From positions 1 through 9,962 of the forward strand of contig CANCSY010000102.1 in assembly GCA_947380915.1 (NCBI GenBank): a stretch of DNA of 9,962 nt, in the 5' to 3' direction. Position numbers and translations under genes: made by a program. Source of the stretch: Beijerinckiaceae bacterium (GTDB lineage: Bacteria; Pseudomonadota; Alphaproteobacteria; Rhizobiales; Beijerinckiaceae). Shown here in pieces: positions 1-6,585 of the stretch. The notes beneath the pieces were generated by a model that searched no databases, was not told the DNA's origin, and was given only the letters and a program-made list of their open reading frames with translations. Numbering within the stretch: position 1 is the first letter of the stretch; each line of letters starts with the position of its first letter.

Positions 1-267
1 AGCGTCTCCAAGGAGGACTTCCGCCTGAGCGCCTGGTTCGGCCCCCACAACCCCGGCCGCGACCCCGGCGCCCCCGGCCAGAAACATACGGACTACACCG
101 CCATCGACGTGAACCAGGGCGGCACCGCCATCCCCTACTGGATGGAAGACCCCTTCATCCGCAACGAATACGAACAGACCCTGCGGGACAACGGCGTCAC
201 CTGCCGCATGGACCCCAAGTGGTACGACAAGCCCGCCGACGCGGACACCCGCAAGGATGTGGTGTGA
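1..267 (+). CDS. 3' end of an unrecognised protein (partial, 88 residues visible)
   Basis: An open frame enters at base 1 and stops with TGA at 265-267; the start lies outside the window. The visible tail is soluble-looking, rich in Pro, Asp and aromatic residues (for example SAWFGPHNPGRDPGAPG and PYWMEDPFIRNEYEQ), with no membrane segment and a single Cys near the end. Codons end almost exclusively in C or G (ccc, ggc, acc, gac, aac, atc), a stronger bias than in the other genes here, which is typical of a highly expressed gene. I do not recognise the family and assign no function. Reality as a gene rests on the uninterrupted frame, the codon bias and the natural-looking composition. No simple terminator follows directly; the palindromic module beginning at 315 could serve as one. 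Confidence 0.75.
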   Translation, partial: SVSKEDFRLSAWFGPHNPGRDPGAPGQKHTDYTAIDVNQGGTAIPYWMEDPFIRNEYEQTLRDNGVTCRMDPKWYDKPADADTRKDVV

Positions 268-314
268 GACACCGGAACTGCGCGTAAATATCTGAAATAA
301 CGCGCGATTTCATA

Positions 315-555
315 CCCTCCCCCTCGTGGGGAGGGTCGGCTCGCGTAGCGAGACGGGGTGGGGCGCGCGCGCGGCTGGCCGGGAGCGTGGTCGCCACAGG
401 CGCTCTTTCAAAAAATTGCGCTCGCCCCCCACCCCCAGCCCCTCCCCACGAGGGGGAGGGGAGCGGCTGGCATGCGCCAAACCATTGAAATAACGTGCGA
501 TTTCATACCCTCCCCCTCGTGGGGAGGGTCGGCCGCGCAGCGGACGGGGTGGGGA
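315..555. repeat. Composite palindromic repeat module 1 (left arm - right arm - left arm)
   Basis: The left arm CCCTCCCC-ctcgt-GGGGAGGG is a perfect 8-bp hairpin at 315-335. It is followed by a second small hairpin CTCGC-gta-GCGAG (340-352) and a GGGGTGGGG run. An inverted copy of the first arm lies at 441-460, preceded by a C-run (cgccccccacccc) able to pair with the G-run. A second left arm starts at 508, with a reduced second hairpin CCGC-gca-GCGG. The first 48 bases of this second arm, including its flank (486-533), repeat 293-340 with one mismatch. Such C/G-rich palindromes are dispersed intergenic repeats in many alphaproteobacteria (recalled from general knowledge, not searched). They could fold as RNA and stop transcription from the gene ending at 267. 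Confidence 0.85.
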
Positions 556-1138
556 GCGCCGTTCCCACAAAAAAAAACCCCATCGTCTCGCGCAAACACA
601 AACAGCCCGCACGCGAATCCGCGCCGGGTTGATGAAGCTCTTCGTGGCCCAAAGAGGGGCCGGGGGCGCCGTTTTGGCGCTGGTTGGGTGTTGGGTTGAT
701 CGCCTCGCGGCGCCCCCTGCGCGGATTATTCGATCATCGCTCCCGCACTTGGCCCCGGCCTTGATGCTTTTCGCCTCTGGCTGAGGGAAAAGGGAAGGCC
801 TTGACGCTTCGAAGGGGTCTTTCGGACCACCGCTTGTCTGCATCCTGGGTTTGTGAGCCTCATCGGCTCAGACCGGTCGTAGTGCCGGACGGACGGGTGA
901 CTGGGCATGGGCCGCGGGAGAAGCCCCATCGGCGCGCTTGCAGGCGGCCAGCCTGCTAGCCATGCCTTTTGCAACTGATCGCCCGAGAAATGAGCTCCGG
1001 TAGCCCATCCCGCAGGAACCGCTCCCCGCCCACCCGAATACGACCGCTCGCGTCCAGTCCCTCATGGGGCGGGGATGAGGATTATGTGGATGATACTGGG
1101 GCAAAAGTCAAGGATTATTTTCTGCAAGCGCGCGTTTA
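556..1138. other. Hairpin-rich stretch without a recognisable gene
   Basis: I see no convincing coding region, tRNA or rRNA here; open frames on either strand have poor composition and no ribosome binding site. What can be seen: an A9 run at 569-577 (T9 on the minus strand); an interrupted stem at 606-628; GCGCC-gtttt-GGCGC at 666-680; a 9-bp inverted repeat GGGGGCGCC / GGCGCCCCC at 662-670 and 709-717; near-identical 13-mers at 757-769 and 797-809; TGAGCC-tcatc-GGCTCA at 854-870; GCAGGC-ggcca-GCCTGC at 940-956; and CCTCAT / ATGAGG at 1060-1080. This may be a structured RNA, a decayed gene or a repeat-derived spacer; nothing in the sequence decides between them. Confidence 0.5.
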
Positions 1139-1380
1139 CCCTCCCCCTCGTGGGGAGGGTCGGCCCGCGTAGCGGGACGGGGTGGGGGGCGCGCGATGGG
1201 GCGGGAGCGCGTTGGCCACAGGCGCCAACGTCAGAAATTTCGCTCGCCCCCCACTCTCTCATCTCTCCCCACGAGGGGGAGAGAAGCTGCTGGCATTGCG
1301 CTTAAACAATTGAAGTCATGAACATAAAGCCCCCCTGTGGGCAGGGGCGGGTCGCGTCAGCGAGACGGGCTGGGGGGCGC
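1139..1380. repeat. Composite palindromic repeat module 2 (left arm - right arm - degenerate left arm)
   Basis: This is a second copy of the module at 315-555. The left arm starts at 1139 with the same 8-bp hairpin, followed by CCCGC-gta-GCGGG, which differs from module 1 by a paired T-A to C-G change that keeps the stem. The right arm is at 1263-1283 (CTCTCCCC-acgag-GGGGAGAG, itself altered symmetrically), and a decayed left arm starts at 1330. The spacings left-to-right (about 125 bp) and left-to-left (191 bp) match module 1 (126 and 193 bp). The flank after the right arm (ggcattgcgc, aattgaa) also matches module 1. The module lies just downstream of the minus-strand gene ending at 1398, so it may terminate transcription from that side. 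Confidence 0.85.
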
Positions 1381-1397
1381 CGACTGCCTAATGCCCC

Positions 1398-1661
1398 TCA
1401 ACCCCCATCCAGCCGCGCCGCCTGCGCCTCGATCTCGCCGCGCCAGCGGGCGGCCTCCTGCGGGTCGGGCAGCAGGGCCAGAAGATAGGGCCAGACCGTC
1501 TCCCGATAGAGCCGCACCGTCACCGCAGGCCAGGGCCAGAGCGCGGCACCCTGCATGACGCCTAGCATATCCTCCAGCCGATTGCGCACATGCTGCGCGT
1601 CGGGAACATAGGCGGCGGGCGCGGGGACTTCTGCGAAAAGGCTGAGTTGATCGGTGGGCAC
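1398..1661 (-). CDS. Small conserved-looking hypothetical protein with N-terminal QLSLF motif (87 aa)
   Basis: The frame encodes an 87-residue soluble protein beginning PTDQLSLFAEV and ending in a charged helical tail (EAARWRGEIEAQAARLDGG). The middle has a YVPDAQHVRNRLEDML helix and an aromatic segment with WPWP and ETVWPYLLALLP. The QLSLF at residues 5-9 matches the bacterial beta-sliding-clamp-binding consensus QL(S/D)LF, so an interaction with DnaN is possible; this is inference. I chose the GTG at 1661 because GGAG lies 6 bases upstream and no ATG occurs between the preceding stop codon and this point. The frame stays open further upstream, but there it only reads the tail of the neighbouring gene out of frame. 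The gene lies 74 bases after the restriction-modification gene, on the same strand and with no terminator between, so co-transcription is likely. I have a vague memory of similar small alphaproteobacterial proteins but know no function. Confidence 0.7.
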   Translation of the reverse strand: MPTDQLSLFAEVPAPAAYVPDAQHVRNRLEDMLGVMQGAALWPWPAVTVRLYRETVWPYLLALLPDPQEAARWRGEIEAQAARLDGG

Positions 1662-1735
1662 TGGGGGCTCCGGGAATCGCCAGAATGGGGCGTTTGTAAC
1701 CTTTTGGGGGCGCGGGCGCGAGGGCGCGGGGCGGC

Positions 1736-4700
1736 TTATCCCCGGTCGGGGAAGGCCTGCGCCCAGGCTTTGTCGATCAGCGCCATCTGGTCGATGGTGA
1801 AGGCGAGGCTGTCGGCCACCTGGCCCAGATGGTTGATCTCGTCGAGGGACAGGCGCCTGCCCTTGCGGGACTTCAGATATTTGTCGAGCACCTGATAACC
1901 GCCGATAGTGAAGCGCCACACCTTTTCGGGCACGGGGCCGAAGCTCTGGGTCTTGTTGATGTGGATGCGCTGGTCCGCCTCGCCCCAGACCACCGATTCA
2001 ACGCTGTGATCGCCCTTGCCCGCATATTGGGCGAGGCCCCGGTGCGGACAGTCCCGCAGCAGATGCGCCTGCACCAGCGCCCAGCCCAGCGCCGAAAGCG
2101 CGTCGAAATGCTGGCGCTCCTGCGCGAAGGGAATGCGGGGAAAGTCGATGCGCAGAAAATCCGCATAGCGGCTGCGATAAGAGGGCGCATGAAGCACCGC
2201 ATAGAGATAGCCCAGCACCTCCTCGGGCGCATAGTGATGGGCGTAGCGGGCGTCGAGAAAGGCGCGGAAATCGGGGGAGAGGTTTTCTTTTGCTGCGCTC
2301 GCACCGTGCATTTCATGAAGCGGGAAAAGATAGTTCACTTCCTTATTCGAAACGGCATGATGAGTGATCGGATGGTCGGACGCGAGAATATGGCTCCAAC
2401 CGCCGCTAATGTCTTTTTTCCGGATAAGGTTGATTGCGATGTTCTTCTGCGAAAACATGTGGCCCATGGTGTTAGGTCGCGGTCGCACATGAAATCCGGA
2501 TGAATTACCTGTGTAATAAGTCCATCGTGAATCAAATGGCTGATGAAGAATCAGCTTCGCGAGTTTTTGATTCAAGCCTGAACTTGAGACATCTTCTTGG
2601 GCCGATGCAATTTTCCAATCTGATGAATCTGATCCAAGCGAAAACTCCTCTCGCGCATCCTCTGTGCTCAGACTAACGAACCGCCTCAATGATTCCATTA
2701 ATTCCTTCTTGCTGAACTGAATGCATAAGCTATCTCTTCCAGCGACAATCCCAACGCTGTTAATGACAAAAATTTCATTGAGTTTTTTCCCTTCATCGTA
2801 CTCGCTGCGCGAACTCTCGTTTTCTATTTGAAATACATAATTTCCGGCAAATGGATTGAGCTTCCTGAAATCCGAGTGCTTCAGATCCGTGACCATCGAA
2901 GCTTTGTATTTGGAAATACGGCTTCCCCATAAATCCGCATGCCAAAGCCCACGCTCCAAGCCCTTTCTTTTAACAAAAATCGTTATTGCGACGCCTTGCT
3001 CAATATCGAAAACGTTTTCATCCTTCGATCCATCCGGAGCCTGTTCCTTCTTTTTCGCATTCCCATGCAAATCCAGAACATAAATCTGTTCGAAGCTCCG
3101 CATCAACGACTGCCGCATCCCCCGAAAGGTCGGATTATCCAGCCATGAATGGTTGGTGATGACGCCCACCACGCCTTCCTCAACCTGATCCATCTTCATC
3201 TGGGCGAAGCGCAGAAACTTGACGTAATCGTCATTCAGCCATTTGGGGTTGCGCTCGCCCAGCGGCTTTTGCTGCTCAAGGCCATTGGCGTCGGTTTCGA
3301 TCGTATATTTATAGCCATTGATCGCCGATGTGATCCAGGCGCCTTTGTTCTTCGAATGGCCGGAATAAGGCGGGTTGCCCACGATCACCAGAACCGGCTT
3401 CTCCTTCACCGCCTGCGCCGCCTCAGCCTCGGCGGTGATGGCGGGCAGCAGGAAATTCTTCTGCGGCTCGATGGGCTCCAGCGTATTGGTCAGGAACACC
3501 TTCAACCGCTCCCCATCCCTGAGCGGCAATTGCTGCTCGCGCAGATATTGCGACAGTTTGAGATGGGCGATGGTGTAGGGCGCGATGAGATATTCGAAGC
3601 CGTAGATATTCTTCAAAAGATGTTCGCGCACGATCAGGTCCGCATGGCCCGCATTGGCGCCGCCGATATTGTCGAAGATGCGCTGGAACACTTCCAGCAG
3701 AAAAGTGCCTGTGCCGCAGGCGAAATCCAGCACCGTGACGCGCTGATGGTCAGCCAGCCCCGCCTTGATGGCGAAGGTGTCCTTCAGGATATCATCCACA
3801 GCCCGCACGATGAAGCTCACCACCGGCGGGGGCGTGTAATAGACGCCGCGCGCCTTGCGCGTCTCCTTGTCGTAATGATTGAGGAAGTCCTCGTAGAAAT
3901 AAATGAAGGGGTCGCGCTCGAAGAGGCGATGCTCCTCCTCGTCTCTGGCCTTGACCTTGCGGCTCGTCGCCTTGCGATGGCGGAAGGACAGGTCCTCGTG
4001 AATGGCGAGGAGATCGAGCCCGTTGACGATGGACAGAACCTCCTCCACCACCCAGCGCACCCCCGCATATTCCTGCTTGTCCAGCTCGGACAGGAAGTCG
4101 ACGAGTTCGCGAATGAGCTGGAAGGAGGCGGGCACGAAATCGCGCGCATTGCGCAGGGTGACGGGGGCAAGCTCCGAATTGAGCCGCGCCAGAAACAGCC
4201 CATAGGCCAGCATCTGGGCGAAGGCGTCGGCGAATTCCTTGAGGGTGAGTTCCTGAAACACCTGTTTCTGGAAGACCTGATAGAGGCCGAACAGCCGCCC
4301 CTCTTCATGTTCCTTCTGCTGCCGGGTCAATTCCTCGAACAGCGAGTCGCGCAACAGCCGCGCGCGGGTGGCGAGCGCGATGGCGAGCTGCGAGGCCCGG
4401 CCCACGCCCTGCGGCGCGGTGAAGAAAAAGCCGCGCAACAGCTTGCGCACCGCCTCCACCTTTTCGGGGCGCAGGCGGAACTTGCGATTTTCCAGATCGC
4501 TGGCGTGGCACAGGCTCTCGCGCTGCACGCCCGCCTCGCTGATCCAGATGAAATGCAGATAATCCGTGAGGATGATATTGCCCGAGAGGGTCCGGTATTT
4601 GGCGATCTGCTCGGATTTGAGGATCTTGTCGAGATTGTCGTTGAGCTTCTTGGTCTCGACATAGCCAAGGATCAGCCCCTTGCTTGCGACCTTGAAATCG

Positions 4701-4882
4701 GGCGCGCCCTTGAGCGCGTCCCGCTTGGGCTCATGCTGGACATGGATATTCGCATCAATGTCCCCTGCCAGAGCCGACAGAAGCGCCTCCAGCGCGCCCC
4801 GATCCGTATGCTCGGTCTTGTCCTCGACGGCGATCTTGCGCAGGGCGGAAAGGTAACGGTCGAAAATATCCACAGCGGGCAT
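1736..4882 (-). CDS. Single-chain restriction-modification enzyme: nuclease, N6-adenine methylase and type ISP-like specificity domain (1048 aa)
   Basis: The protein should both methylate adenine in a specific DNA site, using S-adenosylmethionine, and cut unmodified DNA. Residues 1-120 look like a PD-(D/E)xK nuclease: P61-D62, then VETK with E76 and K78. A helical linker (about 140-330) leads to a gamma-class methylase with GVYYTPPPVV (346-355), the SAM-binding motif DFACGTGTF (386-394), and the catalytic NPPY (503-506). Residues from about 585 to 870 form the probable target-recognition region. The C-terminal part (about 910-1048, including GYQVLDKYLKSRKGR) resembles the specificity domain of type ISP enzymes such as LlaGI and LlaBIII. 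Those enzymes are near 1570 residues and carry a helicase, which is missing here, so the layout is closer to type IIG. The ATG at 4882 is chosen because GAGG lies 5 bases upstream; the frame stays open to 5002 but that would run toward the divergent gene. The recognition region is AT-richer than the rest. Methylase identity is firm; nuclease activity is inferred. Confidence 0.9.
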   Translation of the reverse strand: MPAVDIFDRYLSALRKIAVEDKTEHTDRGALEALLSALAGDIDANIHVQHEPKRDALKGAPDFKVASKGLILGYVETKKLNDNLDKILKSEQIAKYRTLSGNIILTDYLHFIWISEAGVQRESLCHASDLENRKFRLRPEKVEAVRKLLRGFFFTAPQGVGRASQLAIALATRARLLRDSLFEELTRQQKEHEEGRLFGLYQVFQKQVFQELTLKEFADAFAQMLAYGLFLARLNSELAPVTLRNARDFVPASFQLIRELVDFLSELDKQEYAGVRWVVEEVLSIVNGLDLLAIHEDLSFRHRKATSRKVKARDEEEHRLFERDPFIYFYEDFLNHYDKETRKARGVYYTPPPVVSFIVRAVDDILKDTFAIKAGLADHQRVTVLDFACGTGTFLLEVFQRIFDNIGGANAGHADLIVREHLLKNIYGFEYLIAPYTIAHLKLSQYLREQQLPLRDGERLKVFLTNTLEPIEPQKNFLLPAITAEAEAAQAVKEKPVLVIVGNPPYSGHSKNKGAWITSAINGYKYTIETDANGLEQQKPLGERNPKWLNDDYVKFLRFAQMKMDQVEEGVVGVITNHSWLDNPTFRGMRQSLMRSFEQIYVLDLHGNAKKKEQAPDGSKDENVFDIEQGVAITIFVKRKGLERGLWHADLWGSRISKYKASMVTDLKHSDFRKLNPFAGNYVFQIENESSRSEYDEGKKLNEIFVINSVGIVAGRDSLCIQFSKKELMESLRRFVSLSTEDAREEFSLGSDSSDWKIASAQEDVSSSGLNQKLAKLILHQPFDSRWTYYTGNSSGFHVRPRPNTMGHMFSQKNIAINLIRKKDISGGWSHILASDHPITHHAVSNKEVNYLFPLHEMHGASAAKENLSPDFRAFLDARYAHHYAPEEVLGYLYAVLHAPSYRSRYADFLRIDFPRIPFAQERQHFDALSALGWALVQAHLLRDCPHRGLAQYAGKGDHSVESVVWGEADQRIHINKTQSFGPVPEKVWRFTIGGYQVLDKYLKSRKGRRLSLDEINHLGQVADSLAFTIDQMALIDKAWAQAFPDRG

Positions 4883-4902
4883 GGGCGCCTCGGAAAAATG
4901 CG

Positions 4903-4917
4903 GCCGGTTCCACCGGC
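4903..4917 (-). promoter_or_regulatory. Leader hairpin of the restriction-modification gene
   Basis: A perfect 6-bp stem GCCGGT with a 3-base loop and ACCGGC lies 21 to 35 bases before the start codon at 4882, just upstream of the GAGG ribosome binding site. In the 146-bp divergent gap (4883-5028) a weak minus-strand promoter can be drawn: TTGATA at 4966-4961, 16 bases, then TCTAAA. The hairpin would then fall in the 5' leader or act as a symmetric protein site. The stem is clear; a regulatory role is inference. Confidence 0.35.
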
Positions 4918-5014
4918 TCGAATCACTTGACCTTAGCTTTAGATCCTCGTCGGGGCCTCTATCAAGCCCCCCGCTCTTGCCAAGCGTCGCCCTTGCCGCC
5001 AAAAGAAAGGCAGC

Positions 5015-5020
5015 AGGGAG
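5015..5020 (+). promoter_or_regulatory. Ribosome binding site fixing the eutA start
   Basis: AGGGAG lies 8 bases before the ATG at 5029. It decides in favour of this start over the in-frame upstream codons, since the frame is open back to 4927, and it places the glycine-rich first nucleotide motif about 30 residues into the protein. Confidence 0.7.
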
Positions 5021-5028
5021 ATCGAGCG

Positions 5029-6549
5029 ATGACTGAAGAACCCGTGGGCGGGCGTATATTCTTTTCCAATGTGCGGCGCAGTCTGGAGGAGGAGGATGAG
5101 ATCCGCCTCGTGAGCGTGGGCGTCGACATCGGGTCCTCCACCTCGCACCTCGTCTTTTCGCGCCTCGTGCTCGAGCGGCTCGACAACCGCTACATCGTCA
5201 CCCAGCGCGAGATCGTGCATGAGTCCGATGTGCTGCTGACCCCCTATGCCGATGACACCAGCATCGACGCGGGGGCGCTGGGGCGCTTCATCGACAAGCA
5301 ATATGAACTGGCGGGCCTCGACCCCGCCGCCATCGACACGGGCGCGCTGATCCTCACGGGGGTCGCCGTGCGGCGCTCCAACGCGCGGGCCATTGGCGAT
5401 CTGTTCGCGGCGCAGACCGGCAAGTTCGTTTCGGTTTCGGCGGGCGACGGGCTGGAGACGACGCTGGCCGCCTTCGGCTCGGGCGCGGCGGCGCGCTCCA
5501 TCCGCGAGAGCCTGCGGGTGATGAATATCGACATCGGCGGCGGCACCTCCAAGGTCGCCGTCTGCGAAGAGGGCGAAGTCTGCGACATGACCGCTGTGGA
5601 TGTGGGCGCGCGCATCGTGGCCTTCGACGCGGCGGGCAAGGTGACGCGGCTGGAAGAGGCCGGCCGTCGCTTCGCGGCGGAAGTGGGGCTTTCCATCGAG
5701 ATCGGCGCAACGCCTGACCAGGCGGCGCTGGAGCGCATGGTGGATCGCATGGCGGATCGTCTCTTCGAGGCGATCACCCAGGCCACCCTGAGCCCCCAGA
5801 CGGCCTCGCTGCTGCGCCTTGATGCGCTGCGCAACGAGCGCAAGCCCGATGTGGTGACCTTTTCGGGCGGCGTGTCGGAATATATCTACAACCGCGAAGA
5901 GGGAAAATTCGGCGATCTCGGCCCCCTGCTCGCCCGCGCCATCAAGGCGCGCGTGGATCAATGGGGCGTGCGCATCGCCCGTCCCGACGAGGGCATCCGC
6001 GCCACGGTCGTGGGCGCCTCGCAATATACGATCCAGGTCAGCGGCAGCACGATCTTCGTCTCCCCGCTCGAGATCCTGCCCCTGCGCAATGTGCCCGTCA
6101 TCACCCCAGACCTGCCGCTGGAGGCGGAGACGCTCGACGTGCCCGCCATCGCCCAGGCCGTGCGCGCGGCGCTGCGGCGGCTGGATCTGCATGAGGGCGA
6201 GCAGCCGGTGGCCCTGTGCTACCGCTGGGGCGGCTCGGCCACCTTCCGCAGGCTGGACGATTTCTGCCGGGGCGTGGCGGAGGGGCTCTTCGCCCAGCTC
6301 GCCAAGGGCCATCCGCTGATTCTGGTGGGCGACGGCGACATCGGGGGCCTCGTGGGCATCCATGCGCTGGAGGAGGCCAAGCTGGTCAACCCCATCGTCT
6401 CCATCGACGGCATCGTGCTGAAGGAATTCGACTTCATCGACATCGGCGCCCTGCTGGAAACCTCGGGCGCCGTGCCTGTGGTCATCAAGTCGCTGGTGTT
6501 TCCCACAAGTTCCGCGCTGGGCAAGGTGGAGACGGCGGGCAAGGGCTGA
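5029..6549 (+). CDS. eutA: Ethanolamine ammonia-lyase reactivating factor EutA (506 aa)
   Basis: EutA is an actin-like ATPase chaperone that releases damaged cobalamin from adenosylcobalamin-dependent ethanolamine ammonia-lyase (EutBC) so that fresh cofactor can bind. Visible family marks are the phosphate-1 loop VGVDIGSSTSHLVFS (residues 30-44), the second nucleotide motif NIDIGGGTSK (166-175), and TFSGGVSEYIY (277-287). The segment REIVHESDVLLTP and the order of motifs follow the enterobacterial EutA I remember. At 506 residues it is longer than the roughly 467-residue E. coli protein, partly through an acidic N-terminal extension of about 25 residues (RRSLEEEDEIR). No eutB, eutC or microcompartment gene is visible here, so the lyase must be encoded elsewhere or this protein serves another cobalamin enzyme. 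The next gene begins 36 bases downstream, suggesting an operon. Confidence 0.9.
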   Translation: MTEEPVGGRIFFSNVRRSLEEEDEIRLVSVGVDIGSSTSHLVFSRLVLERLDNRYIVTQREIVHESDVLLTPYADDTSIDAGALGRFIDKQYELAGLDPAAIDTGALILTGVAVRRSNARAIGDLFAAQTGKFVSVSAGDGLETTLAAFGSGAAARSIRESLRVMNIDIGGGTSKVAVCEEGEVCDMTAVDVGARIVAFDAAGKVTRLEEAGRRFAAEVGLSIEIGATPDQAALERMVDRMADRLFEAITQATLSPQTASLLRLDALRNERKPDVVTFSGGVSEYIYNREEGKFGDLGPLLARAIKARVDQWGVRIARPDEGIRATVVGASQYTIQVSGSTIFVSPLEILPLRNVPVITPDLPLEAETLDVPAIAQAVRAALRRLDLHEGEQPVALCYRWGGSATFRRLDDFCRGVAEGLFAQLAKGHPLILVGDGDIGGLVGIHALEEAKLVNPIVSIDGIVLKEFDFIDIGALLETSGAVPVVIKSLVFPTSSALGKVETAGKG

Positions 6550-6585
6550 GTGGCGCTGGCCTGCGCCACAAGCTATCCTGACCCC

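Noticed and set aside
310..843. Minus-strand open frame of 177 codons through the first repeat module
   Set aside because: Most of it translates the palindromic repeats, there is no ribosome binding site at its start, and composition is unlike a folded protein. Only nucleotide-level conservation might be real.
1051..1080. CCTCAT / ATGAGG stem as an intrinsic terminator
   Set aside because: The stem is short, the loop is G-rich and no T-run follows on either strand.
315..1380. CRISPR array
   Set aside because: The repeats are palindromic with inverted copies, few in number and unevenly spaced, with no uniform spacers and no cas gene.
1662..1919. N-terminal extension of the small QLSLF protein up to 1919
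   Set aside because: This part reads the 3' end of the restriction gene in another frame; the Pro, Arg and Gly rich translation is typical of an out-of-frame reading.
3149..4930. Plus-strand open frame of 593 codons opposite the restriction-modification gene
   Set aside because: It is the antisense shadow of the nuclease and methylase domains; it ends where the GC-rich part of that gene ends and shows no recognisable motif.
4927..4932. TTGACC as a -35 box for eutA
   Set aside because: No acceptable -10 box follows at 16-18 bases on the plus strand; that position is occupied by a GC-rich sequence.
4883..5002. N-terminal extension of the restriction enzyme up to 5002
   Set aside because: The extra residues are unlike a protein N-terminus, the extension would consume the divergent promoter region, and the ATG at 4882 has its own GAGG site.
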